Part shown: one piece after another, positions 9,311-19,100 of the stretch
How the letters are laid out: the number at the start of each line of letters is the position of its first letter
Position numbering within the stretch: position 1 is the stretch's first letter
Origin: JAUIKM01 sp964445695
GTDB taxonomy: Bacteria; Bacteroidota; Ignavibacteria; Kapaibacteriales; UBA7675
Reading direction: 5' to 3'
Assembly (NCBI GenBank): GCA_964445695.1
Contig: CAYULF010000002.1
Span: 62,001-126,000 of the forward strand
DNA length: 64,000 nt
Translations under genes and position numbers: made by a program
Notes under the pieces: generated by a model
What the model was told of the DNA's origin: nothing
The model's database searches: none
What the model saw: only the letters and a program-made list of their open reading frames with translations

Positions 9311-10789
9311 TCAACGCCCCTGCAGGATGTCGGAGCTGTTCGTCGCATCGCCCGGTACAACCTTGGCGTAGCGATTGAACCAATCTTCTTCGACGTTTTC
9401 TTCCAGTGCCGTCGAATGGACCAGGGCAAAATTGCCGGCATTGCTCATGTCGACAAACACGAAGGTCACGCCACCCTGTATCTGAGTAAAAGTCCAGATT
9501 TCGTAGGGACGCGTTTCCGGGTCGCTGTAGTGGCGGCGGATATCATCCGGTTTGCCGTACTCCAGCAGCACGCGACCGCGGCTGGTCTGCCAACCTTCTT
9601 TGTAGCGCAGACTGCCGAAATACGTGTTCGCGTATTCGATGCGCTCTTTGAAATCTTCCCACGCTTCGTTGATTTTTGTGCCGCGGTCTTCGTCGCGGAC
9701 ATCCCATTGCTGAAACAGAAAACGCGCCCGTGCGCGATCTTCCGTCAGCCGCTCCCAAACGGCTACTTCGTTGGGACTGGCCAGCACGCGAAACTGCTGC
9801 CATGTTCGCTCCAGCTCACTCGGCGACATCGTAGCGAACTCGCTTGTTTCAAAACGCTCATCCACACTTGCAAAGCGCTCCTGCTCCGGCGGCCGCTCGG
9901 GATTGACCAGATAAAAACGCTTGGCCGTTTCCGTCTGCAACTGATTTTCGCCGTCCAGAATGCCGATATTGACGTAGTACATGCCGCTCGGCAGCGTGTC
10001 CACCGGCAGTGAATGCGCCAGCACCTGAGCGTTGCCTTTGGCCGTGTGATTGTTGATTATCCGCATTTTTTCCGTGCCGTCCGACGCCAGAATGCGGTAG
10101 CGCGCCGTAAAACCCGTGCTCAGAAAGCGAGCGCCGTTGTACACTTCCACATAGGTCTTCAATTGCGGGCTCGTCCCGGACAGGATCTGGGATGCCGAGG
10201 GGACAACATAAAAAGATGAGTGCCGGAACACGGAGTTGTAGCGCGCCGTGTCGTCCGGCGTGATATTTTCAATGGTGTTCGCAAGGATCGGCGTGCTCAT
10301 GTGGATGCGATTGTCGTCAAACGTCGGCACCTGCATCGGCACTTTGACGATGGTGGAATCATCCGGAAAACGCAGGTCCTTGATCGTGATCGCGGCTTCG
10401 TAACTGCCCGGCGGCAGCAGGAAAGATTTGATTCCGTTCAGGTCTGTCAGGTAGGGCGGATCAGCCGACTCGCTGCGGTGTTCCACGATCCAATGGAAAG
10501 CCAGTTCGCGCTTGGCTTTTGTCCCGATATCCACGCGAATGTAAACCTCGCCCATATAGCCGCCGTTTGGTGCGGGCTGATAGTTGAGCGATGAATCGGG
10601 GATCGAGTAAAATACCTCGCAAAAATTGTTGGATGCATCGTAGCGGAAAAACGCCGCATCGATACTTACCAAAGGCAGATTTTTTGCTTGGCATCGGGTC
10701 GCCAGCGCCGCGTCGACGAGCAACCCAAGAGTGCAAAAGAGCGCCAGGGCCAGGCCGGTCTGGAATCGGGAACGTGCCGTAATACGCAT
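9311..10789 (-). CDS. GWxTD domain-containing secreted protein
   Basis: 492 residues preceded by AAGGAG eight bases before the ATG. The N-terminus (about 10-32) is a signal peptide. The C-terminal ~150 residues carry the GWxTD domain: EAWEDFKERIEYANTYFG, then GWQTSRGRVLLEYGKPDDI at about 399-417. The motif reads GWQTS here rather than GWxTD. GWxTD proteins are found mainly in FCB-group bacteria and have no settled function; envelope association is inferred. The gene is followed at short spacing by lipid A and LPS genes, suggesting a shared transcript, and is separated from the upstream PorV-like gene by a strong terminator. Confidence 0.85.
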   Translation of the reverse strand: MRITARSRFQTGLALALFCTLGLLVDAALATRCQAKNLPLVSIDAAFFRYDASNNFCEVFYSIPDSSLNYQPAPNGGYMGEVYIRVDIGTKAKRELAFHWIVEHRSESADPPYLTDLNGIKSFLLPPGSYEAAITIKDLRFPDDSTIVKVPMQVPTFDDNRIHMSTPILANTIENITPDDTARYNSVFRHSSFYVVPSASQILSGTSPQLKTYVEVYNGARFLSTGFTARYRILASDGTEKMRIINNHTAKGNAQVLAHSLPVDTLPSGMYYVNIGILDGENQLQTETAKRFYLVNPERPPEQERFASVDERFETSEFATMSPSELERTWQQFRVLASPNEVAVWERLTEDRARARFLFQQWDVRDEDRGTKINEAWEDFKERIEYANTYFGSLRYKEGWQTSRGRVLLEYGKPDDIRRHYSDPETRPYEIWTFTQIQGGVTFVFVDMSNAGNFALVHSTALEENVEEDWFNRYAKVVPGDATNSSDILQGR

Positions 10790-10803
10790 GAGAAACTCTC
10801 CTT

Positions 10804-10842
10804 AAAAAAATTGCCGCTGACTTTGCGGACAGCGGCAATTTT
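10804..10842 (-). terminator. Rho-independent terminator after the PorV/PorQ-like gene
   Basis: A 13-bp perfect stem (10807-10819 with 10830-10842, 10-base loop) is followed on the minus strand by a seven-T run (A run at 10804-10810 on the plus strand). It should end transcription from the receptor/PorV-like block before the GWxTD gene. Confidence 0.85.
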
Positions 10843-10873
10843 CATACATCCCTGATGACTAAACAGCCGAACG

Positions 10874-11944
10874 TCAGTTGAGGTCCACACCGATGCTAAC
10901 GCGGTGAACGACGTCAAAATTGGACATCGTCGAGATCGCGTAGTCGAGCTGACCGCTGAAACCGCCGCCCACATAATTGATACCAAGACCGCCGGACAGA
11001 CCGAGCTCATCGTGGTTCGCTTTGTAGCCGCCGCGCAGAGACAGCAGCTCGTTCCACGTGTACTCAGCACCGACGTTGAATTGCTCGGGCGTGTCGGACA
11101 GCGTGACGAAATCTACCGCCATAAGCAGCGCGTGTTCGCGGACTTCGCCTTCCTCGTAGGACATGCCAAAGAAGTTCTCGAGCACGTCGGCCGCCAGACC
11201 GGCGCGGAACGACAGCGGCAGCGAATACGGGTTTGACAGAAGCGTAGCATCGCTCGGACGACGGTCCAGCACCGGCTCTTCTTCAGCCTGGAAAATCAGA
11301 TCCTGGCCGGAGTAGTTGAAGTCGGAACCGAGGTTGTTGATCGAGAAACCGAGCTTGATGCCGTTGATGCCGGTGTCGTACATCGTACCGACATCAAACA
11401 CCATGCCGCCGCTGGACACGGAAGAGAAACCCTCTTCCACGTATTTGGCGGTGACGGCAAAGGAGAACTGATCGGTCAGGTATCCGCCGAAGGTTGCGCC
11501 CACGGCGATGTCCTCACGCGAGTAGAACGACCCGGTGCCGTCCGGATCCAGCAGCGTCGTGATTTCAATGTCGCCGCTGCTGAAAGTCGTGACGCTCACC
11601 GCGGCACGAAACTGATCGCCGACCGGCAGCGAAGCCGCGACGAAGTTGTGCGAAAAGTCGGCGAACCAACTTGTGTACGAGAAGCTGGCCGAGACACCTT
11701 CCAGATCGGCGATACCCGCCGGGTTCCAGAAGAGAGCGGTCAGGTCGTCAGCAACGCCTGTATACGCTCCACCCATCCCGACCGCACGTGCGCCTACTTC
11801 CATTTTCAGGAACTGACCGCCCGCCGCACCGACCTTTTTGAAGTCGGTACCGGAAGAAGCCGCCGGCCCGCTCTGGGCAAGTGCTTCACCGGTGCCGGCG
11901 CACACTACGGCAACGCACACGATAGAAAGAAAAAGTCTTTTCAT
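10874..11944 (-). CDS. PorV/PorQ family outer-membrane protein
   Basis: 356 residues with a signal peptide at 1-23 (MKRLFLSIVCVAVVCAGTGEALA). GGGAG is present upstream of the ATG. The sequence GQFLKMEVGARAVGMGGAYTGVADDLTALFWNPAGIA is the N-terminal hallmark of PorV/PorQ (formerly UPF0164) beta-barrels related to FadL, and the C-terminus ends in alternating barrel strands (HRVSIGVDLN). In T9SS organisms PorV shuttles cargo from the translocon to the attachment complex. In FCB bacteria generally, related proteins occur next to TonB receptors, as here. Which role applies is not decidable from sequence. It is the last gene of the receptor block. Confidence 0.88.
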   Translation of the reverse strand: MKRLFLSIVCVAVVCAGTGEALAQSGPAASSGTDFKKVGAAGGQFLKMEVGARAVGMGGAYTGVADDLTALFWNPAGIADLEGVSASFSYTSWFADFSHNFVAASLPVGDQFRAAVSVTTFSSGDIEITTLLDPDGTGSFYSREDIAVGATFGGYLTDQFSFAVTAKYVEEGFSSVSSGGMVFDVGTMYDTGINGIKLGFSINNLGSDFNYSGQDLIFQAEEEPVLDRRPSDATLLSNPYSLPLSFRAGLAADVLENFFGMSYEEGEVREHALLMAVDFVTLSDTPEQFNVGAEYTWNELLSLRGGYKANHDELGLSGGLGINYVGGGFSGQLDYAISTMSNFDVVHRVSIGVDLN

Positions 11945-11997
11945 GGAGAACTGCTCCCACCTTATCTGTTGTATTGCTTTGTTTCAACGTCAGGCGA

Positions 11998-12019
11998 CTC
12001 CGCGACCGCAGTCGCGGAG
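11998..12019 (-). terminator. GC-rich hairpin between the 1347-residue protein gene and the PorV-like gene
   Basis: A 9-bp perfect stem (11998-12006 with 12011-12019) with a 4-base loop lies 20 bases after the stop at 12040 on the minus strand. No T run follows, so it may be an RNA stabiliser or processing element rather than a full terminator. Confidence 0.4.
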
Positions 12020-12039
12020 CCGACTTTGCAGACTATCGA

Positions 12040-15000
12040 TTAGCGAGCCACGTTCCGGAAGCCACCAGTGACAACCGAGAACTTCACGATGGTAGAAGCG
12101 CCGTTGGGTGCTTCCACATGTGCAACAAGGGTTTGCGAACCAACGCGCTGGCGACCGTCGCTGAGCAGATCCCACACGGCAAAGGCGCGCGTGCCGGACT
12201 CTTCGCCCGACGCACCGTCAACGTGGTCGATCGTGCGGATCAGGTCGCCGTTAATCGTGTAGATCGTGATCGTACACTCTTGCGGCAGGTGCGTAAAGTA
12301 AATTTTACCCTGGTCGGTCGTGGGCTGGCCGATGTGCGTTACAACGTAGGGATTCGGTACAACTTTGACCTGCTCAAGCAGTCCGTCCGTGTACTCGCTC
12401 AGTTCAGGCAACATTTCGTTGATCTTGAACTGAACTTTTGCGCCCGGAAGCGGCAGGCCAAGGCCACCGCCGAAGGTCGAGAAGCGCACGACGTCGCCGG
12501 CTTCAAAGTCGGTCGTCGGAGCATTCTCAATACCTTCCCAGCTGTCGCTCGAACGGCGACCGCGTTTGTTGGCAAAGTCGAGACCGAACTCGACGCCGCC
12601 AACCACGAAGAAGTGCGTGAAGTCAATCGTGTGTTGTCCGTCGATGGACGTTGCGGACAGATAGTAGCGACCCTGCGTACCAACCGGGCAACCCGTGTTT
12701 TCACAGGCGGCCTGATTGCGACGATCGATAAGGCGGTCGGACTCGCGGCCGTCAACCCAGCCATAAGCCGAGAGGTTGTAGTTGCCAACTTCGACGTTAC
12801 GCGGATCCGGGTAAGGCAGATCAGCCGTGTCGGGCTGACCCGTCGTCACATCGATCGTAAAGTACTGCGAAGGCAGCGGAATCGACTGATGTCCCATTTC
12901 ACCGGGATAGCTGACGGCGACCGATTTAGTTTGCGACACCGGACGATCGTAGGAGATCACGTTGCGCACGCGCATCGTCAGCCATGTGAGTTCAAAAGTG
13001 TGCGTTTCCGTCTGGCCGCCGGACTGGTTGACGGTAACGTCAACGCGTTCGCCCGAGCCGCCCGGCAGGAATTCAACTTCGTAGATACCGGGGCCGTTGT
13101 TGAAGCTCTCAAAACGACCACCCTGTCCCGTCTGCATCAGGGAAACCTGATCGCTGAAGGTGACGTTGGCATTGGCATCGCCGTTGACAATCGTAGCGTC
13201 GAAGGCGCGGTAGCTGCCGCCGAACTGCTGCATGTAGTGGTCGAATCCAAAGGCAAATGTACCGCCGATGAATTGATCCGGGCGCCAGCGCGTGTCGCGC
13301 GTATTAAACGCACCGCCGCGGGCCAGAATCGTAGCGTTCGTCACATCCTGAATACCGACGCTGAGCGTGTCCGTCGCAACGTAAGCCGCGCCGTTTTCGG
13401 AGTAGGAACCCAGGATGAAGCTGTTGCGGCCGTTGAAGTTGTAAGCGGGATAGCTGGCTACAACGCGATCTTCAGTCAGGTCGCGAATCGTAATGTCGCG
13501 AGCATATAGACCGGTGTTGTCGTAGCGGCGCTCATTCGTGCCGTCCGGATCGCGGAACACGAGGCTCACGCCCAACCAAACGGGTTCGAAGGTTACTTCA
13601 AAGGTATGACCGGAATACAGTTGAGCCAGACGCTCGTAGTCGAGAACGTCGAGGCGGAAGTTGTACAGACCGCCCAGCAGGACGGAGTCTTCCGGCGTAA
13701 TTATAAACTCGATGTCGGCGTCTTTGCGAGCGCGCGGAGCCAGGGGCAGAGTCGCAATCTGGTTGCGGCCGCGAATACGCGAGTTGAATTTACCCGGCGT
13801 TCCCTGGTTGAAGTCGCCTTCGTCAAAGGCAAGCATGCTGTAGAAGTAGTCGACATTGTTGATCAGCTTTTCCGTCGTCGCGATGTCGTCGGTTACCGTC
13901 ACCACGCCGTCGCCGTTGTCGTCACCGACGTCAATAAAGCGGAAGCCGGACGTTACGCTGTCCATCAGCGTAATGACGTACTCTTTGGCGTCCAGACGGT
14001 CGCCGATATCGGCGAAGGTTGCAACGCCGGTACCGCGGCGGATAAACTGATACAGCGAGTCCGCCACGCCGTCGTCATTGATGCCCGGCAGGTTTTCACC
14101 CGGAGCCACTTCAACCGTACCGATGAAGATGTCGCGCAATTGCTGCGCGCCGTTGCCGGACTCATCGATGGAGCGGAAGAAGCTGTACCAGGGACCGGTC
14201 GGGATCGGAAGGAAGCCGTTCGTATTCCAGTTGGGATCATCGTAAGCCTCAACCCACACCGGTACGGTTCCACCCTGCGGGATGGTTATCGCCGGGAACA
14301 GACCGTTACCGAAGCGCGCAACCCGATATGTGCGCGAAGCCTGGTCAAGTCCAAGCACGACCATCGAGTCGATTTGCGGTGCAAGTTCCGTGCGCGGATT
14401 GTATACCAGCACGCCATCAATGGGCTTTTTCAGGAACGGTGTCGGCACCGTGAACGATGCAATTTCTTTCCAGCCCAGCGGACCTTTGCCACGCGAGTAC
14501 TCGAGTGAAGGAGCTTCCTGGCTGACGCTGAACGTGTCGAGGTCGAGACGACGAGCACGATAAAGACGATAACCGAAGAAATCAAGACCGTCTTCCAGCG
14601 AGTCGACCGAAAGCTCGGACAAGCTGTCCCAGGTAACGATCATACCGTTGTCCAGCGGCTGCCACTGGAGGCGGTTGGCCACCGGCGGTACCGGCGCGCG
14701 GAAGTTGTCATCGTAAACCGTCTGTGCAAACTTGTCCTTGCGAACCAGTTCGGCAAGGTCTTCTTCCGAACCGTCGGGAACCGTGCGGCGCGCGGCGTCC
14801 GTGGAGGCCGAACCGATGATCAGACCAACAACCACCGACGCCGTATCGCCGGGACGGAGGTTGAAAGGACCGGTTGCCATCAGGAAGCGTTTGTCACCAG
14901 CGTCGGAGTCGCCGTCGCGGATCTGAGCGGCCATAAAGTCGTAGCGCTCTTCATCGCCGGTCGGGTCATTCTGAATAACCCAGTTGCGGAAGGTAACCAG

Positions 15001-16083
15001 ACCGAGCTGCTCGTCGTTGTCATAGAATTTTTTATCCGTGCGCAGGAAGCCGTCAACGTCTACAGCAGGACTTTCAAGGAAGTCAAAGCCGATATAGCCG
15101 AAACCGGCGCCGTTTTCACCACGGTTGCCTTCGGACCATTGAACGGCCAGGTCAAGCGTGGGATCTTCTTCGTAGAAGCGCGTGCGGTCGTTGTCGGCGC
15201 CGTTGCGCTGGTTGGCGCGCGGTGCAATGTCCATGTCCATGGCGGGAGCCATGAAACACTCAAACAGAGTGTCCTGCGAACGGTTGATGATTTTGTAGGA
15301 CAGGAACATAAAGTCCTTGTAATCCCCAAAACCCCAGGAGTAAATGGTCTGTTCAAAGTCGAGGCGCATCGGGTAACCGCGACGGCGGCGCGATTCGCGA
15401 CCACCTTCGTACAGCGTCAGGTCCGTGTCTTTGAACACACTGACGATGTCTTCCTGCGAAATGAAAGCCGGACCTTTCGGATAAGCGTCGCGGTTGCGAT
15501 CATCTACGTCGTAGATGTAGCGGCCCAGATAGCGGTCGCGCTTCAGCGTTTCATTTGCTTCAGTGTCCCAGATCGGCCAGTTCGGGCCGTCGCCGGCGTC
15601 GAAAGGCTCACCTGTCGAAAGATCGAAGTCCGTCGAGAAATACGTGCGGTATTTCGCGATGTTGTCCACGTCGTTGATGATGCCGTCGCCGTCCTCGATG
15701 CGGCCGGGCGACATCCAGGAAAGACCGGAGTTCGGGTTGTAGGAGATAACGACGAGTTTGCTGAGGTCGGTTGCGCCTTCGAGGCGTTTCAGCGCTGCAA
15801 ACCAGACACCGCCGCCAAAGATGTAGGCATTGTTGCTGTTGCGCGGCCAGAAACCGCCGCCGGAGTTACCGGCCACGTTCAGACCGAAGATACCGTAGTT
15901 GGTCGTGTAGAACTGGATGTTGCTGATCGTGTTCTGTTGCAGATCGAAGAGCGAACCCCGACGCTGTATCTGATCGCCGGTACCCTTCTTCGTGCTGACG
16001 GCCGTAGCGGCCAGTGCGGATTCGGCCATAAAGCCGAATACGACGAGGGCCAGGGCAGTCGTCAGAAGTTTGAAAGTTTTCAT
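12040..16083 (-). CDS. Large secreted protein of unknown function with FlgD/T9SS-like C-terminal domain, partner of a TonB receptor
   Basis: 1347 residues when started at the ATG at 16083, which gives the signal peptide MKTFKLLTTALALVVFGFMA. The N-terminal part has conserved-looking segments (IQFYTTNYGIFGLN, FWPRNSNNAYIFGGGVWFAA, SYNPNSGLSW). The middle has repeated calcium-site-like D/G runs (DGDGIINDVDN, DDNGDGVVTVTDD). The C-terminal ~100 residues (VVPNPYVV ... TIYTINGDLIRTIDH ... WDLLSDGRQRVGSQT) resemble the beta-sandwich C-domains shared by FlgD-like and T9SS proteins, though not a textbook type A domain. The gene lies between the TonB receptor and the PorV-like gene on the same strand. 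I recall similar large proteins beside receptors in FCB genomes, but the function is unknown; an exported receptor partner is an inference. Confidence 0.75.
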   Translation of the reverse strand: MKTFKLLTTALALVVFGFMAESALAATAVSTKKGTGDQIQRRGSLFDLQQNTISNIQFYTTNYGIFGLNVAGNSGGGFWPRNSNNAYIFGGGVWFAALKRLEGATDLSKLVVISYNPNSGLSWMSPGRIEDGDGIINDVDNIAKYRTYFSTDFDLSTGEPFDAGDGPNWPIWDTEANETLKRDRYLGRYIYDVDDRNRDAYPKGPAFISQEDIVSVFKDTDLTLYEGGRESRRRRGYPMRLDFEQTIYSWGFGDYKDFMFLSYKIINRSQDTLFECFMAPAMDMDIAPRANQRNGADNDRTRFYEEDPTLDLAVQWSEGNRGENGAGFGYIGFDFLESPAVDVDGFLRTDKKFYDNDEQLGLVTFRNWVIQNDPTGDEERYDFMAAQIRDGDSDAGDKRFLMATGPFNLRPGDTASVVVGLIIGSASTDAARRTVPDGSEEDLAELVRKDKFAQTVYDDNFRAPVPPVANRLQWQPLDNGMIVTWDSLSELSVDSLEDGLDFFGYRLYRARRLDLDTFSVSQEAPSLEYSRGKGPLGWKEIASFTVPTPFLKKPIDGVLVYNPRTELAPQIDSMVVLGLDQASRTYRVARFGNGLFPAITIPQGGTVPVWVEAYDDPNWNTNGFLPIPTGPWYSFFRSIDESGNGAQQLRDIFIGTVEVAPGENLPGINDDGVADSLYQFIRRGTGVATFADIGDRLDAKEYVITLMDSVTSGFRFIDVGDDNGDGVVTVTDDIATTEKLINNVDYFYSMLAFDEGDFNQGTPGKFNSRIRGRNQIATLPLAPRARKDADIEFIITPEDSVLLGGLYNFRLDVLDYERLAQLYSGHTFEVTFEPVWLGVSLVFRDPDGTNERRYDNTGLYARDITIRDLTEDRVVASYPAYNFNGRNSFILGSYSENGAAYVATDTLSVGIQDVTNATILARGGAFNTRDTRWRPDQFIGGTFAFGFDHYMQQFGGSYRAFDATIVNGDANANVTFSDQVSLMQTGQGGRFESFNNGPGIYEVEFLPGGSGERVDVTVNQSGGQTETHTFELTWLTMRVRNVISYDRPVSQTKSVAVSYPGEMGHQSIPLPSQYFTIDVTTGQPDTADLPYPDPRNVEVGNYNLSAYGWVDGRESDRLIDRRNQAACENTGCPVGTQGRYYLSATSIDGQHTIDFTHFFVVGGVEFGLDFANKRGRRSSDSWEGIENAPTTDFEAGDVVRFSTFGGGLGLPLPGAKVQFKINEMLPELSEYTDGLLEQVKVVPNPYVVTHIGQPTTDQGKIYFTHLPQECTITIYTINGDLIRTIDHVDGASGEESGTRAFAVWDLLSDGRQRVGSQTLVAHVEAPNGASTIVKFSVVTGGFRNVAR

Positions 16084-16143
16084 GCGTTGATGTTCTCTAT
16101 GGTTAATGTTGATGATTATCAATCCATCCTGCTGTCAGAGAAA

Positions 16144-16174
16144 GGCGGCCGCAACCGAGTGAGCGGCGGCCGCC
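16144..16174 (-). terminator. Intergenic hairpin between TonB receptor and its partner gene
   Basis: A 9-bp GC-only stem (16144-16152 with 16166-16174, 13-base loop) is followed on the minus strand by TTTCTCT. It lies between the receptor stop (16188) and the next start (16083). It could be a partial terminator that adjusts the ratio of receptor to downstream proteins. Confidence 0.5.
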
Positions 16175-16187
16175 ACGGGCTTCCGAA

Positions 16188-19100
16188 TCAGAAGTACAGG
16201 ATCAAGCCGAAGCTCACCGTACGCGGGTATTGATAGTTGCCGCGCAGTGACTGGAAGTCGGAAACGAATTGCTGGTACGACTGGAACTTCTCTTCCTGCG
16301 TGATAACACCGTCCAGATTGACATCCGACTCTACGTTGTAGAGGCGATTGCCGAAGGAGTCGTACTGATCGGCACGAGCGGCGCGCGGGTCGGAGTCTGC
16401 ATCGCGGTAGAATTCCACCGACGAGAAGTCACCAACTTTGCGATCCAGAACGTTGCCGTCGTTGTCCGGGCTGCCCGTACGCGCATAGTAGCCGGTCGCC
16501 ACTGTGCGGTTCGTGATGTTGAACACGTCGACAAACAGGGTCAGACGCGTGTTGCCCAGGCTTTCGCCAAACAGGTCTTTCAGCGGAATGTCGCGCTGGA
16601 TGCGCGTGTCGATACGCCAGAAGTCAGGCTGGCGCTCACCGTTGTATTCGCCGATCTGCTCGCCGGCGCGGTTGAGACGCGTGTAAGGCGTACCGGAGGA
16701 ATAATCACCCGTGAACGTCAGACGCGTGTGCTCGAGCACTTTCAGCCCGCCGATCGTCGGACCTTCGCCGTCACGCCAGATCAGATCCAGCGAGGAATTG
16801 ATGCGATGGCGGATGTCGAAGCTCAGGTAGTATTCCGTCAGCGGGAAGGTGCGCAGGCTGTCCGTGAAACCGTCGGTACCGCCCGTTACAATGAGCGAGT
16901 AGTTGGTACCGGTGGCGGACGACGTACCGCGCGCCTGTGACAGCGTGTAGTTGGCCGAGAAACCGATATTGTCATTCACCGGCAGTTTGCGATAGGTCAG
17001 CTCGATACCACGCGAGTTGCCGTATTCAGCAACCGAGTAGACCGAGTACGGCACCGGCGTCGCCGGGACGTAGGTGATACCGGTCATGTTGAACATGTCG
17101 CGGTAGTACGCCGTTACGTCGAACGCCATGTCGTCGGTAAACTGTCCGTTGTAAGCAACCTGATAAGCTTTAACCGTTTGCGGTTCCAGGTTCGGGGTAC
17201 CGATGATCTGGTTACCGCGCAGCAGGTCGGTGTTGAATGCATCGTAGAAGTTGTTGAACGTCGGACGCTGGTACTGAACCGTGTAGCTCAGGCTCAGGTT
17301 CGAACGATCCGTCACCGGGTAGGCGACGCTCAGACGCGGGCTGACGCGGATGCGCGTCGGCGAATCTTCGAAGAACTCAGGTGCGCGAACTTTATCGACG
17401 ATCGACACAAAGGAGTCGATGCGCGTGCGAAATTCGGCGTTCGGAGTCATGAAGTCGAGGCGTACGCCCGGCGAGAAGATGATGCCTTTGTACTTGATCT
17501 GATCCTGGATGTAGATAGCTCCATCCATCGGCTCATAGGGCTGCGAGGTCAGTTCGCGTACGTCGGGATCTTCTGCGTAGAAGTTGCCGCCCCACTCCGA
17601 CGTGTAGATGTCGTAGAAAGGCTGGTCGTTCCACGGCAGCGAGTTCTGGTGACGCTCAAGCGAGAAGAGACGAAGCTCAAATCCGGCTTTCAGCGTGTGG
17701 TTGAAGTCGTTGATGTCGAAGATCGAAGTGTAGTTACCATCGACCTGGAAGTACGTCGAAGTACGGAAGTCAAGAGCGCGCTGGTTGCCGTGCGTCACGA
17801 AGTAGTCGTTGCCGCCCGTGGTCAGCTGCTGCAGACCGTAGGGGTTGAACGTACCGGTATTGTTTTCACCGCCTTCGATATAACCCGTGATCGGGTTGCG
17901 CACCGGGCGAACGCCCGAGAGCAGACCGTCTTCCGTCAGCGTCGTGGCTTCCGTCTCGGCAAAGTTGTCGAGAATGCGGTCCGGCTGGTTTTCAACAACG
18001 ACGTTGCCTTCCGGATTCGTGAAAATCGTTACTTCGTCAACCGGCTCCCAGAGCTCAATATTTCCGAGCAACGTCGGGTCGTCAAAGCTTTTGCGTTTGT
18101 TGATTTCCTGGCGACGCGAGTTCCACGAGAACGCCAGCTCGTAAAAGCTGCTGTTCGTGATCGTGTGGCTCATGCGAGCGTACAGCTGATTCAGCGTCAG
18201 GTTGACAACGGCCTGTTTGGCCACGCGCTCCGGCACGTCGTTTGTTGTGCCGTCGGGGAACAGAGCTGTATCGTCGACGTAAAGCCATTGCCAGGACGAG
18301 CTCTCCAGCGAGGTAGCGCCATAGGTGCCGCCCAGCTGCAGGCGAATGTCATTCGTCAAACCGATGTCAAAACGACCGGTGATGTTGCGAACCCACGATC
18401 CCTGGTCGGGACGCTGGCCGAGGTTGTTGCCGATCGGGTCGTACACTTCAAGGCCCGCGCCACGGAATTCATCCGCAACGTAGCGACCCGAGATGTAGAA
18501 AGTCGTTTTGTCGAGCGCCGGAATCGGACCGCCGACGCCAAATTCGAAGGTATTGCTGTTGCTGGCCTGCGCCTGTGCACCGTTGTCGGCTTTGCCGTAC
18601 AACGCTTCGGCGTTGGTACGCCAGCGCGCGTGGCCTTCGTAGCGGTCCGTACGGCCGGCTTTCACCACCGTATTTACAACACCGCCAATGGCGTTGCCGT
18701 ATTCCGCGCCGAGACCACCGGTCACAACTTCTACCTGTTCGGTCGCAAACGGGCTGATCGTCGGCTGATCGTTCAGGCCGACGGCGCCGCCGGCGCCGGA
18801 GAATTCATCGTTAACGTTGAAACCATTGATACGAACCTGCGTGTGCTCGGCACGTTGACCGCGGATGTTAAACCCGCTGCCGCCGGCCTGAACACCGGCC
18901 GAACGCGTCACAGCGCCGGCGATGTTGTCACGCGGAATCGACGTGGCCTGATCACTGCTGATCGCCCGCGACGTACCGATCTGGTCGTTCTTGACAAGAA
19001 CATTGCGATCGGCGACAATAACAACGTCATCGGTTGTTACGCCTACCGCCACCATTTGCACTTCGATTTTGGTCGTCTGGTCGGGATTGACCGTCACATT

